From assembly GCF_028769735.1 (NCBI RefSeq), contig NC_088178.1, positions 26,805,357 to 26,869,356 on the forward strand: DNA of 64,000 nucleotides, read 5' to 3'. Under the pieces are notes generated by a model. The model saw only the letters and a list, made by a program, of their open reading frames with translations. It ran no database searches and had not been told where the DNA came from. A program made the translations under genes and the position numbers. Positions within the stretch are counted from its first letter, which is position 1. Every line of letters starts with the position of its first letter. Origin of the DNA: Zonotrichia leucophrys gambelii (lineage: Eukaryota; Chordata; Aves; Passeriformes; Passerellidae). This document shows positions 39,201-50,184 of this stretch, piece after piece.

Positions 39201-42200
39201 CCTTGCTCCAGAAGTTTCCCTCTCACATTACTGCACAGAGATGCATTTAGAAACTTTACAAGTTATTACCACTACCTCACCAAAAGGTCACGCCAGCATT
39301 CTTCATTTAAAGGAAATTTCCTTTAAAAAAGCACTTTGTGAACTCTACTAGAAACTGCAAGGCATTTCAGTCTCCCTTGTCTACTCCTCAACCTTTTATT
39401 ACAACAATAAATAATATATGCAGTAGATTAATATTTAGAAGAACTTTATTCTCCTACTTGCATCATCCTTATAAATTATTCTCCTATTAATGAGTTATTT
39501 GATCTCAACATATTAGCACAAAAATTACATTGTTCTCTGTACTAATCTGTAACCTATGTGCTCGCCTTCTGCTAAAAGCTTCTGTTCAAAGTGCTATTAT
39601 TAATTGTCAAGCATTGGAACTGTTCCTCCAGACATTATCCCCTTTACTTTCAAGACAGGCAGACAAGATTTTCTCCACTTTCTGCAAGTAAAGTACAAGC
39701 TAAAGTACATCTGAATACACAATTCATTCTGTTTAGCACTGTGCTCTCCCTAATGTACCCAGTGTGGCCAACTCCTTACAGGAAGCAATTGCTGGAACAA
39801 TTAGGACTCAGCAAGATTAATACACAAGATGTTGTCATGTCTGCATTCTATCTCATGCAGTGATAGTGGAATGATAAAGATGCAGCCCAACAGAAGTGTG
39901 CCAGCAGTGACCAAACCTCTTCAACAATCTGCTGGAATTCTAGGCTGAACTTTTTCATGCAGTATTAATGTCAGAACTACAGAGCTATCATGTACTTTTA
40001 TATAGATAGATAGATAGATAGATACACTTCTATTCCTGCTTATAACTGCTTATAACTTCTAATCCTGCTTATTCCTGATGATAACTTTGTCTTAAGTTGA
40101 AAATTTTCACCTAAGACCTGCAATGTTCATGCCCCAAGTGGGAAGGAATCTTCCAAGACATCCTTGTTTCAGTTCTTTTGTTTTTTTCCAGTGTTGTCTG
40201 AATACACAGCACTGAACCTACACTGATCTCCAGAATGTGGAGGTTTTTTGGAGCAGAAACCAGACAAAAATCAACACCATTCCTGGTGGTTTCTGGATGC
40301 CTGTTTCTTATAACAAATCAAACCTTTGACTGTCTTGGAAAAATCCAGAGTCAGTCTTTCTCAAGAAAACAGATGCACACCTATGAAAATAAAATAATAT
40401 ATTCACTATCATTCAACCTCAAAATAAGTCTCCTTAATAAATTAATTAATAAATAATCACTGTGAAGCAGCCAGCCAAAGATAATCCTTGTCCACCAGAA
40501 TGAGAAAAAGTCTTAAGAGGCAATCCAATAGACATTAAAATTGGTGTTATGCCTGCTTTACTCATTGGCTACATTGCAACTTAGGTACACACTTTTAGCC
40601 ACAAAGAAGAAAGTCAACATTGTCTTCATCAGGAAAATTAATTCTTGTGTTCCCAGATCCACAAGACCAATTACTCCACCTGTGCTACTTCCCTTCTCAG
40701 CACTGTCCTCCTTCCCATCTCCACCAAAAAGCTCCATCTGAAAACAGCGATCAGCAGAAGCAGCCACCCACAGTGTGCATGGGTCACCTGCAGTCTGTTC
40801 TCTGAACTAGAGATGATACTTGCAATAAAGGACTGAGTTACTTCTCTGTACAGCCTGAGCAATATTTTGATGTGTGCATGATCTGCTCCCCTGGATTTGT
40901 GCTCCCTGGAAAAAAGGCAGCTGAGTCCAGTGAGTGAGGACAGGATTCTTCTCACCTGAATTTCAGCTCTCAGGACTAGGAATTGTGTCTAAATTAAACT
41001 CTGCTGCTTCTACAAGGACTGCTGAGGCACAGCAGCATCCCTTGGAGATCCCTCCCTCTGCCATCTCCTCACCTCACCTGAGAATCCAACAGAACAAATT
41101 ATGCAAGAATGAAACATGAGAAACTGTACATGCAAAAGGGGCAACCACACACAGGCACTTTGTTGGACCAACAGTCCTGCCATGAAGAAAATAAAGAGCT
41201 GCCACCAGAACTCCCTTATGAAAATCACTTGCTGCTCTTTTTCAAGCAGTGCTGAAGTCTCAGATCTGTTTGGAGGCTGCAGCAGAGTTATTTTTCTGGT
41301 GTTGTTTGACAGCATAAAGAGGATTTCATGTTTTCTCTGGGAGCATCCTGCACTGAAATCCAGAAACTGAAGCCTGGCTCAGTGGGATTCACTCAGTAAC
41401 AATTCTCACTTTTCTCTGAGGATCTGTATGCACCAAATTCAATTAGCATTTGCTACAAACGTAACATAGCAACAGGGGACAAGCCCTCATGTGATGGAAA
41501 TCAGTGTAGTGGCTCTGATTTGAAAGAACTTTACCAAATTTCATCAGCTGCAACTCTCACGCAGCGCTGGTGAATAGCTCACTCCATCACTAGGGAGGTA
41601 AGGACCATAAAATTTGAGTGCCAGGAACAGTAAGTGGTCAATTCAATTTGTTATCCTCTTTAGGACTTCTCAAACATTTTATTTCTCTTGTTTTCAGAAA
41701 GAAGAAAAATGGGTCAGAATATATATAAAAACAATCACACAGGGATGGTGGGTGGAAAACTGTCCTGAAGCCATAATGTGAGATTTGATTACTTCAGCAG
41801 CCACAAAGAAAAACCCCATTCATAAAATAATCTTTATTAAACTCACTGATGGTTGGTTTTTTTTACTGTTTTTAAACTTGAACTAACTGTTAACACGCTG
41901 TGTGAAGTAGCACTTCCTGTTGATTTGTTTTGTATTAATTATAGCGCAATTAAAAAGTGGAGTCATTATTGCAAACAACTGCCAGGTGTTTTAAAACCAC
42001 AAACAGGGGCCACAACATTTCCATGTGATGCTGTCAGTGTTGCTGTGGCACAACAAACACATTTCCAAAAGTATGCACATTCACAGAAATTAAAATCCTA
42101 GAATGGGAAAACCTTCATTGTGTTTAAAAAGCAGGTGGAAAACCCACCTGCTGGGAAACTTCTGATATTTGTGGAATAGCTGCTAAAATTTAAGACATGA

Positions 42201-44164
42201 ACACCTAACAGGTCATCTAATCTTGCCATTAAAAGATCTGAATTTGCTGATCAGTCTCAGGGCTAGGAAAAAACTGACATAAGAGGCAGTAACAATAAAA
42301 CTAAATTAAGTGTGTATTTTTTATATAAAAGAATGAAAGGGAAAATTGAAATATTAATATTTGCTGCATTGACTGTTGATGAACTGAAGAGCAGCGCAAT
42401 TTCCTGAATATCAGCTCTGCTACATTAAAATTTAGGAGTATTTTGGTTTTTTCCTAATTACTTTTATGCTTGGCTTAACTATGAAGCTACTTGGAAATTC
42501 CTAAGCCTGGAATCCTCAAGAGCACCAAGTTATCAGTGTGCCCATCATCACCAACCTCAAAACCAAGGGAGCAGAGTCTCCCACCCCACCACAGCCACAA
42601 GCAGAACATAAGAAATTAAGAAATATTTGGTTTGTAAAGGTTACACAAGGAAATTAAAAAAGGTAAAACAAATTCTTCATGCTAACAATTTGTTTAAAAT
42701 ATCCCAAATGCAGGAGAAGCTTTTCTTTCCCCTATGAATCCTGACAGATACTATGAGAGAGGATTAAAGGAAAGGTATGAACTCAATTAGGGCAGAATTC
42801 AAGTGACCTAATCCATGTTAATCTGGCAAAAAGCACATGCCAATAAAGGTGTTCTGGCCAGTCTCAGGCAGAGACTGACAGGTCCTGGAAAGGTTAAACA
42901 AGTTCAAGTGCTCTTTTTCTTTGCTGTTTCAGCATAATTTATTGAGCTGCATCTCAAGGAACAGAAATTCAGCTTTTTTCTTTTTTCATGGTGTAAAAAA
43001 AGATCCCTCACAATTTTCCCCTCAGTTGCTTCAATTATTGAAAAAAAATTATAATCCTTTAGGTTAAGAAACATCCAATATTGATGCCTGCTTTTCTCTA
43101 GCTGCTCTGTCAGTAGGGTAGAAAATATTTTTGTAAAAGGGAAACAATGAAACAGGTATTGCATCAACTGGATTCCCAGTAATCCAAGCTCTTCAAGAAA
43201 TTCAAGAGGAAACAACTGTTTTCTGGTAACTCTTGGTATGATCTTGAAATTCTGAATCAAAACTTGCCTAAGCTTCCTAAAAATAAACCTGTGCAGGTTT
43301 AGACAGCTCTTTCCCAAACCATGAACACAGATAGATGGATTGACAAGCTTTGGGGTATATCTTGGGACAGACAGACCGGTGGGTGCTACTCTCTACAGAA
43401 TAACATAAAAAGGGTTTTGCACACATGGAATTGCTTTTAGAGGCCACAGCTTCAGTGCCTGGATGCTGATTAGCTCCCAGTGAGTTTCAACACATTTGGC
43501 CCCAACAAACACCCTCAACAACCCTAAAATCACCCACATCAAACCCCCCAGAATCCCTGTCACAGAGGCATGTGATGACAGATATTTATACTGCATTTTG
43601 GGGAGATTCCAGTTCCATCTTTAGTAATAACAAAGACTCATGATTATCTTCAGCACTAAACAACAGTACATTCACATTCAGGTATGAATTATTCTAGCAG
43701 CCTTAGGAGTCTGTCTTGATTGTTTTCCTCTTCACAAGTATCCTCTAAACGTAATTTTCCACTAAGTACTCACTGAGGAAAAGCACCTCCCAAAACCACA
43801 GGGACATTGCCTAACATCTAAACCTGAAGTTTCTGCAAGACAGCAATATGCCTGCTAAAAGAAAACAAAACAGCAAGCACACATGCATGATAGGATTATT
43901 TGTTCCAATACAATATAAATTAGGTCACACTCCTCTTTGGAGAATTTTGAGTCAAGAACAAGGTGGTCCACTAAATTTCTATTCATTTGCCTTCAGGCTC
44001 AGGGAATTGCAAAGACTCTCAAGAAACTGATGCTCCTCAACCCACAAGAGCAATCACTATTTGGGGGTGGGAGGGGTGGGGAATCTCTCAGTGTAACTGC
44101 TTGGCAGTACCTGGAGACTTGAGAAACCCTTATGGAGTGAAAAGGGCAGCTAATGAATCTTTGC
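39201..44164. other. Non-coding DNA, nothing recognised
   Basis: About 5 kb without a supported gene. The longest frame is 137 codons on the minus strand (42904-43317). It has no recognisable domain and is about as long as chance allows across 64 kb of AT-rich DNA. A moderate-GC segment at 40640-41130 gives overlapping frames on both strands but no protein I recognise. Confidence 0.5.
40001..40024. repeat. (GATA)n tetranucleotide microsatellite
   Basis: About five and a half GATA/TAGA units. It is followed by a short degenerate CTGCTTATAA-type repetition at 40037-40073. Confidence 0.9.
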
Positions 44165-44167
44165 ATT

Positions 44168-44192
44168 TATATATATATATACACACAGACAC
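44168..44192. repeat. Short (TA)n(CA)n tract
   Basis: TATATATATATATA followed by CACACAGACACA. A simple dinucleotide repeat just left of the CR1 fragment. Confidence 0.85.
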
Positions 44193-44250
44193 ATACAAAA
44201 TTCAATACAGAAAAAACCAGCAACTGCCCTATTTTTTATGTGGTACATTT

Positions 44251-44455
44251 CATAAAATTACAGAATGGTCTGAGTTGAGAGGGACCTTAAAGCTCATCCA
44301 GTTTTATCCTTTGCCATGGAAGGGACACCTTCCACCATCCCAGGTTGCTCCAAGCCCTGTCCAACCTAGCCTGGGACACTTCCAGGGATGGGGCAGCCAC
44401 AGCTTCTCTTTTTCCCATCCTCACAGGGAGGAATTTCCTGTGTACATCTAAAATT
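44251..44455 (-). mobile_element. CR1 LINE 3'-end fragment
   Basis: The plus strand reads AATTACAGAATGGTCTGAGT, GGGACCTTAAAGCTCATCCA, GCCATGGAAGGGACACCTTC, CAGGTTGCTCCAAGCCCTGT, CTTCCAGGGATGGGGCAGCC, then ACAGCTTCTCT. This is the CR1 3' region in reverse complement, about 200 bp and 5'-truncated. It is non-coding and inactive. The plus-strand 154-codon frame ending at 44451 runs antisense through it and is not a gene. Confidence 0.92.
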
Positions 44456-45663
44456 TAAGAAAATATTCTTATCCTGAAGATAAGAATATAAAACATAAGA
44501 CAGAAAAGAAATAGATAAGATGAAATACCCTGAAGAAAAGTAACCTCTGCATCCTCATTAAACCAAGAGAAATGGAATGACTGTCTGCAGAAAGTGCAAA
44601 GGATCACGGGCTGGAAAGTGCCTGGAGCCTGCTCCCCCAGCAGGCTTCTGCTCAGGAACACTGCATTTTCAAAAGCTCACCCACAGCCATCCTCTCCCTG
44701 ATCCCATGAGTAACTGAAGGAAATCTTGACGCCTCCAAGGGCCATAAGTTCATGTCAACAGCTCCACATGTCTCAGAGAGGACTGAGGCAGAGCCAGATG
44801 TGACAAGGAGCCCTTCAGCAAGGCTGCTGCTCCGCTGTGGATGGAGCTGGTCAGGATGTGCAGCTGTCTGAAGGGCTGGGGCTTGGGCAGCTGCTTCCCC
44901 ACAGCTGGGACACAGCAGCCTCTGCACCTGCAGCAGGGTCATCCCAGGGAATGAGCTGCACTCTCAAGCCACAAAAACAATATATTGATTGAGAGACAAA
45001 AGCTGACAGGTCTTGCTCTGGTCTGGTTCTTTCTTATGGCAGCACCTTGAGATAGATCTACCACAGACCCCACTGTCACCAGCAGGGCTCACAATGGTGG
45101 GTTCTGACAGGATTTGTGCATGTGACTGAACCACTTAAATAAACAAAGTTAACAATCTAGAGCACTCCTTACATCTGAAACACTTAAAAATGTGTTTGAC
45201 AGAGGTGTAAGATTAAATACACAGATACAGGTACCTTTCCTGGAGCTTACTCACCTTCTCTAAGCTGTGACAATTCTGCTGCCTTGAAACACAAATGGAA
45301 GATTGATTCATGGATGAAATTCTTAAACCACCACCATGAAATGTCATTTGGCTGCAGCTAGACTGGGCAAAAACTAGTATTAAGGGAAAAATATAGAGCT
45401 GCAGCCTCTCTTTGTGACAAATCAAAGTATGAAAATGAAAATGTTTCAATCTGATTAATTACTTGGTTTAGAATATATGCTTTTCATTCTACTGTATCAA
45501 AATACTCATAATAAAACAGTGCAGCTGATGAAGTCAAGCACTGCCTTACAAAGGCTGGCAAATTTGCAGAACAGCACTTGAGGTTCAGATTAGTAAAATC
45601 CTAATGAATATCTACTCTAATACCCATGTAATTGCAGGGAATGCATTTGCAAGTGGTACAATT
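44456..45663. other. Non-coding DNA, nothing recognised
   Basis: Includes a moderate-GC, CpG-poor segment at about 44610-44950 with a 96-codon minus-strand frame lacking any recognisable domain. I see nothing else. Confidence 0.5.
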
Positions 45664-45700
45664 AAAAAAAAAAAAAAAAAAAAAAAGAAAGAAAAAAAAA
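45664..45700. repeat. Poly-A tract (23 A plus GAAAG-interrupted run)
   Basis: The longest homopolymer in the window. No SINE or pseudogene body is recognisable upstream. Confidence 0.95.
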
Positions 45701-46355
45701 CACTGGTACAATGGAAGTCCAGACTGTGATTCTAATGTCAGTTTAAGAGAATGAACTGCCATCCTGGAAGAATGAAGATCCCATTTAAAGGGATGCCAAG
45801 AAATGAAGAATCACAATAAAGATTTCCAGTTCTTTCCCAGGTCAAAACATGCTTCCATCTTTCACTGTAAGTACCAATGCCAACAATTCTCAATTTCATC
45901 ACTTTTGTCCCAGACACCAAAATGGTTTCCATACATTGTTAATGATTGCTTTATCCCAAGTGCTCATCTCTTCCCGAGCACTGCACAAGGAGCTGCTCAG
46001 CACAGCTCCTGAAGAGCTCTTGGACATAAATAAATGTTATTTTTGCACTACATGTTGCACTTCCTTCTGGGAGCCTGCACCTGGCATCTCCACGCCTCAT
46101 CTTCCTACCCATAAAAACAGGTTAGTGCAGGACTTCCCTTACCTCCCAAAACCAAATAAATGCCTGAAAGACAGAGCTGGGTGCTGCAAGAATGAAGCCA
46201 CAGAAAGCAAGCAGTGCTGAAATAACACCAAACAGAACAGGACATATGAGAGACCAAGTAATAACGTAGCTTTATTCCTAAGTAATTGGCTGAGCAAGCA
46301 ACTCTGATTAATTCTGCAAGAATGCTTGGGTAGTGTTTATAAAAACCAAGTCATT
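45701..46355. other. Non-coding DNA, nothing recognised
   Basis: Open frames up to 123 codons (45849-46220, plus) with no domain. No repeat was recognised. Confidence 0.5.
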
Positions 46356-46445
46356 ACCTTGACTAAACATTGACTTGGACAGTTAACTTTAACCATCAAG
46401 ACCTTGACTAAATATTGACTGGGAAAGTTAATTTGAACTATAACA
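46356..46445. repeat. Two-copy 45-bp tandem duplication
   Basis: ACCTTGACTAAACATTGACT… (46356-46400) is followed directly by ACCTTGACTAAATATTGACT… (46401-46445). The copies keep the same order (ACCTTGACTAAA, ATTGACT, GTTAA) with several substitutions, so this is a moderately old tandem duplication. Confidence 0.85.
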
Positions 46446-47539
46446 TCTAGAAAATCGTGTTCCTCTTTGCCAGTATTTGCTATCACTTTAAAATGCAAAG
46501 AGGGTTGTAAAAAATAGAGGTTCTCCCACCTCACTGATATTTAGTTGCTGAGCTTGGCTGTTGCTAAATTCAACACAAATACCTTGCAAAAATTTGAAAT
46601 ATAAAATGCTTTAGAGACAAACGCCTGTTATGGATGAGAGGGAATGGTCAATCTTACTTTGCTTGAGCAAGGACCCATCAAAAGTATGAAAAAAAAGTAT
46701 CATAATGCTCATGTTTTAAATTTATTTTGTTACATATATGCAGCAGCTTTACAAATTTTGCAAATTTTAAAAATTGTGCCTTGCCCAAAGAATCACACAG
46801 GCTGATCAGAACAAGGGGTTCATTCTGATACTTTTACTTTTTAGTAGCAGCTACTTCAAGTCTACATCCTCCACTACTGGTTTCACTTCATCATGTGAGG
46901 CCATGGGTCAAAGGACATACACAGGGTCTTTCACTGGCTGAGATAAAAAAAATAAAAAAGAAAAAGAAGAAAATCAATTTCAATCCTCCTAAGATGAAAC
47001 CACTGATGTGTGCAGTCACTAAGGTCCCAAAGGTAATCCTACAAGAAAACATGATGGTGTCCTCCATCACTGTGTTGAGATACTGTTAAAGTGCAGCAAA
47101 ACCACCTCTGAGGTACAGTCTGAGATCAAAACACTCCAAAAAATAAATCTGTATTTCTACACCAGTATGAATAGTGCATTTTAGCTGTGTAATGACATAA
47201 AGCGGGAATGACAAAGGGGCAAGGAACCTTATGCTTCAGGAAGGTGTTAAGTATGTGGATAAACAAATAAATAATGCTGTGGATCCAGCACTAATTCCAT
47301 GCACAGTTTCAGCTCAGGAGTTTGAAAGTCCCTTTTAGCTTTATGCCTTGATTCCTTTTTTAATACATCAGCTGCCTTTAGCACACTGAATGAAAAACAG
47401 CTTAAGAGCAAATATAAAAGACATAAATCTCAGCTCCGAGTGAAAATACCAAACTGGTGAAAACTTGCTCCTCCATTATTTTTGAGTAGAGCAGTAAGGA
47501 ACAGATTGATACTGGTGTTACGGGGGGTGAGGGTGGGGA
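46446..47539. other. Non-coding DNA, nothing recognised
   Basis: AT-rich with an A-rich run at 46946-46975. A G-rich stretch at 47521-47538 (GGGGGG, GGG, GGGG) marks the approach to the CpG-bearing region. Confidence 0.55.
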
Positions 47540-48030
47540 ATGAAAGAACAATAAACAATACAGTCATCAGTAGTTTAACACAGCGCTGTGTCTTGCAATG
47601 GAAACATACTGTGAAACAGCTTGCGAGATAAGCTTCGTCAACGATAAGTAATTTTTATTCCGTTTGAGTGGCTGAAAACAATAAACATGATTAAATGCTT
47701 CAGACATGCATTCAGAATTTAGACAAATGGCAAAGAGTTCCAAGGACTTTGCTTTTAAAACTACTGCGGGGAAAGACCTGGAAATTGACTTAACCGGTTT
47801 GAAATATACAATGAAGCAGAAGTTCGTCGGGAAATTAAAAACTTCCCATTCGTCTGCAAGCTCCGGGACTCTCCAGCCTAGAAACCAGCTTTGTTATCTA
47901 CCGTTCTTTACTATGATTACTAGTCCCAGCATCCCACTTCACCATTCATAGAGGCATTTCAAATGTGCCGGTCATGAACCTGAGCTCCCAGCGTGTGAAA
48001 CACCAAAGGAAGAGCCGGCCCTGGGGAATT
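47540..48030. promoter_or_regulatory. CpG-island shore, promoter-proximal candidate
   Basis: CpG dinucleotides become frequent here although overall GC stays modest (for example TTGCGAGA, TTCGTCAACG, TTCCGTTTG, AACCGGTTT, GTTCGTCGGG, ATTCGTCTGC). That implies protection from methylation-driven CpG decay next to the island. A perfect 14-bp palindrome lies at 47578-47591. The plus-strand 81-codon frame at 47706-47951 has no recognisable domain. The block may be promoter-proximal regulatory DNA or part of a 5' untranslated exon. Confidence 0.45.
47578..47591. promoter_or_regulatory. Perfect 14-bp palindrome ACACAGCGCTGTGT
   Basis: The sequence equals its own reverse complement, with an AGCGCT centre. 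Uninterrupted palindromes of this length are uncommon and suit a dimeric DNA-binding protein. No named factor is assigned. Confidence 0.35.
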
Positions 48031-48568
48031 CACAGTCCCGTGCTGTCCTGCCGGCCCTTGCGGGCTCTGTCACCGCTGTCCTGATCCAGCCTGGCACCAG
48101 CTCCCGTGCCCGCCTTCCTCCCACCGCAGCTCTCAACTTTCACTCCCGGCTGCCAGCTCCTGGTCACTCGGTGCACAGCCCCGAGAGAAAAGCGCTCCAA
48201 AACACTCAGATCACGGGGGAGCGTCGGGTCTTCCCCTGAAGTAGGGGCTGTACGGGAGAGCCGCATGAACCCGCAGCACCCCTAACGCGAGCGGTCACTC
48301 TGCACCCGCTGCCCTGGACCGCGCACGGCTGAGCAGCGCCGGGGGCTGGCAGGGGATTCCCGGCTGGGGGCTGCGGACCGGGATCTGCTGGCCGGGGACC
48401 AGGGGCGGTCCCCAGAGGGTCCCTGGCTGGGGAAGGCGAGCTCGCCCCGCGTCCAGCGGCCCCTCCGCCCCGCTCCGGGCGCCATTTCCCCGCCTCTCCT
48501 CAGCGCGGCGTCCCCCGGCCCTGCCGCACCTTCCCGGGCAGGGCAGCGCCGGCGCAGCCGAGCCGCAT

Positions 48569-48654
48569 CCCAGCCCTCAGCACACTTCCAGCCCTCAGCC
48601 GGCTCCCAGCTCTCAGCACACTCCCAGCCCTCAGCCGGCTCCCAGCCCGGCAGC
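48569..48654. repeat. GC-rich minisatellite, 18-bp units in alternating pairs
   Basis: CCCAGCCCTCAGCACACT-type and CCAGCCCTCAGCCGGCT-type units alternate about four times, then end in a partial unit. This gives a higher-order period of about 36 bp inside the CpG island. On the minus strand it reads as a repeating RAGS-LRAGSVLRAG peptide in a frame I do not accept as a protein. Confidence 0.85.
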
Positions 48655-48824
48655 GGGGGGCGCTTCCCGCAGCAAGCGGCACTACCGCGACCGATCGGCG
48701 CTTCCAGCTGCGGGGCGGCAGCGGCCGAGGCTCCCGAGAGCGGCGCATCCCAGGGACCCCCGGCACGGCGGGGGTGGCCGGGGGGGATCCCGCAGTCGCA
48801 TCGAGTCTGTGGCTTCCTCCTCTA

Positions 48825-48838
48825 TTTTTTTTTTTTTT
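48825..48838. repeat. Poly-T tract (14 T) inside the CpG island
   Basis: A homopolymer in otherwise very GC-rich DNA. Poly(dA:dT) tracts exclude nucleosomes and are often found at promoters. It accounts for the Phe and Lys runs in the frames that cross it. Confidence 0.9.
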
Positions 48839-49378
48839 ACTGCCCCGCTGCGGGGGATGGCGAAAGCGCCCCCAGCCCTTTGCCCAGAGCTCGGCTGGCT
48901 GTGGGGCAGCCTCGCACGGCGCTCCCCCCGCAGCCGGCAACTTCCCGCGACTCGCAGGGGATTCCAGCCCTTTCCCCGCCTCGGGGGGACGGGAGCGAGC
49001 GGGAGGGGAGAAGGACGGGCAAAAAATAAACTTCCTTCCGAGAAAAGCTGCCCTTCCATGCTGCTGCGGTCCTCGCTGGCAGGAGGAGCAGCGCGCCCCG
49101 CTGAGCCCCCAAACCCGCACCTGCCGCCGCGCCGCGCAGGGGAGCAGGGACCGGCTCTCTCACCTGCCCCAGCGAGCCCTCTCCTCCTCGCATTCCTCTG
49201 CTCCCCATCGTGGGCGCAGCAGCTGCTGTTATTCCTTAGGATACACATGGCCCGTCCATGCTGGGAGAGCCGCCTTCCCGCGCCGCCTGCCCTCTCCGGC
49301 CCCGCCAGCGCGGCGCTGAGGCCAGAGGGAGGGGAAAAGGGAGGTGTGCGGTGGAGGAGCGCGGCTGATGAGGGGTCG

Positions 49379-49416
49379 GTCTCCTCCTCCTCCTCCTTCT
49401 TCTCCTCCTCTCCCAG
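49379..49416. repeat. (CTC/TCT)n microsatellite in the CpG island
   Basis: A pyrimidine-only run (CTCCTCCTCC…TTCTTCTCCTCCTCTCCC). Read as poly-Ser or poly-Glu/Lys by overlapping frames. Confidence 0.9.
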
Positions 49417-49844
49417 GGCTGGGGGTCTCAGCGCCGCTGTGCAGCTGGGCAGGGAGAGGGGGCCGGGCGAGGAGGGGGCTGGCGGGGCTGTCCCCGCTAG
49501 GGGCGGGGGGGCTCGGCGCGTCGGCTCGTCCCGAGCCTCTCCCTCGGCTCCGGGGCAGCCCCGCGGGCCAGCGGAGCGGAGCGCATGGAGACCCCCCAGC
49601 CCCGTCCGCAGCACCGCGCTCAAGCACGGCCGGGGGGCAATCGGTACCGGGGGCTCCAGGGCTTCCCCCGAGCGCAGGGAGGGCGGTCAGCGGGGCAGCC
49701 CGGGCGGGGGTGGCCGCTGCCCACGCGTGGAGCCCGGGCATGGCCCCGCCATCGCGGCTCCCCCCACACGGCCGCAGGGCGGGGGCCGGGCCGGGGGCCC
49801 CGCCGCCACCACCAGTGTGCTGCTTTTCTCATGGCTTCTCGCAG

Positions 49845-50184
49845 TCACCCATGAAAATTTAATGAGGCATTTAGGGCTGTTACCTTCAGAGTCAATGGAG
49901 GAAGCATATTTAGCCTAATGCACTCGCTGCCGAGCCAATAGGTCTGTTGCAGGCGGATCAGAAGTCATGGAGAGACTCTCCTTTCAACACAAAATTCACG
50001 ACCCATTAAACTTATTCTGTGATAACAGCTTCTTTACAAACGGAGACCCATAGAAAACAGAGGCTGTCATGCACTTCCCGAAAGGATTTACATACAGAGA
50101 GAAGTCCATTTGGCAGGTTATTGCCATTTCACCAGTATTATCTCCAATCAATGCATAAAAGCAGCGCTGCTCTCGCTAACCGAG
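49845..50184 (+). other. Candidate untranslated exon or conserved flank next to the island
   Basis: The left edge follows a pyrimidine-rich stretch ending TGGCTTCTCGCAG (AG at 49843-49844). The right edge is CTAACCGAG|GTAAATGA, a good donor with GT at 50185-50186. The 340 bp between has many CpGs at moderate GC, a CCAAT word near 49935, and a short ATG frame (50151) that would run into the donor. It contains stops in all plus frames and so is not a coding exon as a whole. It could be a 5' untranslated exon, or the end of a first exon starting in the island. Alternatively it is a conserved enhancer-like flank. Confidence 0.3.

Larger units (their letters stand above)
48031..49844. promoter_or_regulatory. 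CpG island (candidate gene promoter)
   Basis: About 1.8 kb of very GC-rich, CpG-dense DNA with sharp edges in an AT-rich desert. It holds GC-box words (GGGCGG-type near 49682-49716) and no obvious TATA box at a fixed site. This is the classic signature of an unmethylated vertebrate promoter, often of a developmental or housekeeping gene. Long frames on both strands (up to 369 codons plus, 313 codons minus) follow from GC-rich composition that depletes stop codons. They are Ala/Gly/Pro/Arg/Ser-rich, overlap antisense and show no domain. Donor-like sites exist in both directions (minus: GGGCAG|GTGAGAG at 49164/49163; plus: CCGAG|GTAAAT at 50184/50185), so transcription could be either way or divergent. 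No gene name can be given. Confidence 0.85.

Noticed and set aside
42904..43317. A 137-codon minus-strand frame in AT-rich DNA
   Set aside because: No recognisable domain or splice context. A rough stop-codon estimate for this composition suggests that about one frame this long is expected by chance in a window of this size.
44251..44455. The end of a 154-codon plus-strand frame as a gene
   Set aside because: Its C-terminal part is antisense CR1 sequence and its upstream part has no recognisable domain.
48809..49918. A 369-codon plus-strand open frame in the CpG island, with a 313-codon minus-strand frame (48682-49623) opposite it
   Set aside because: Both arise where GC-rich composition removes stop codons. 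They are low-complexity Ala/Gly/Pro/Arg/Ser sequences, overlap antisense, cross microsatellites and a poly-T run, and show no recognisable domain.
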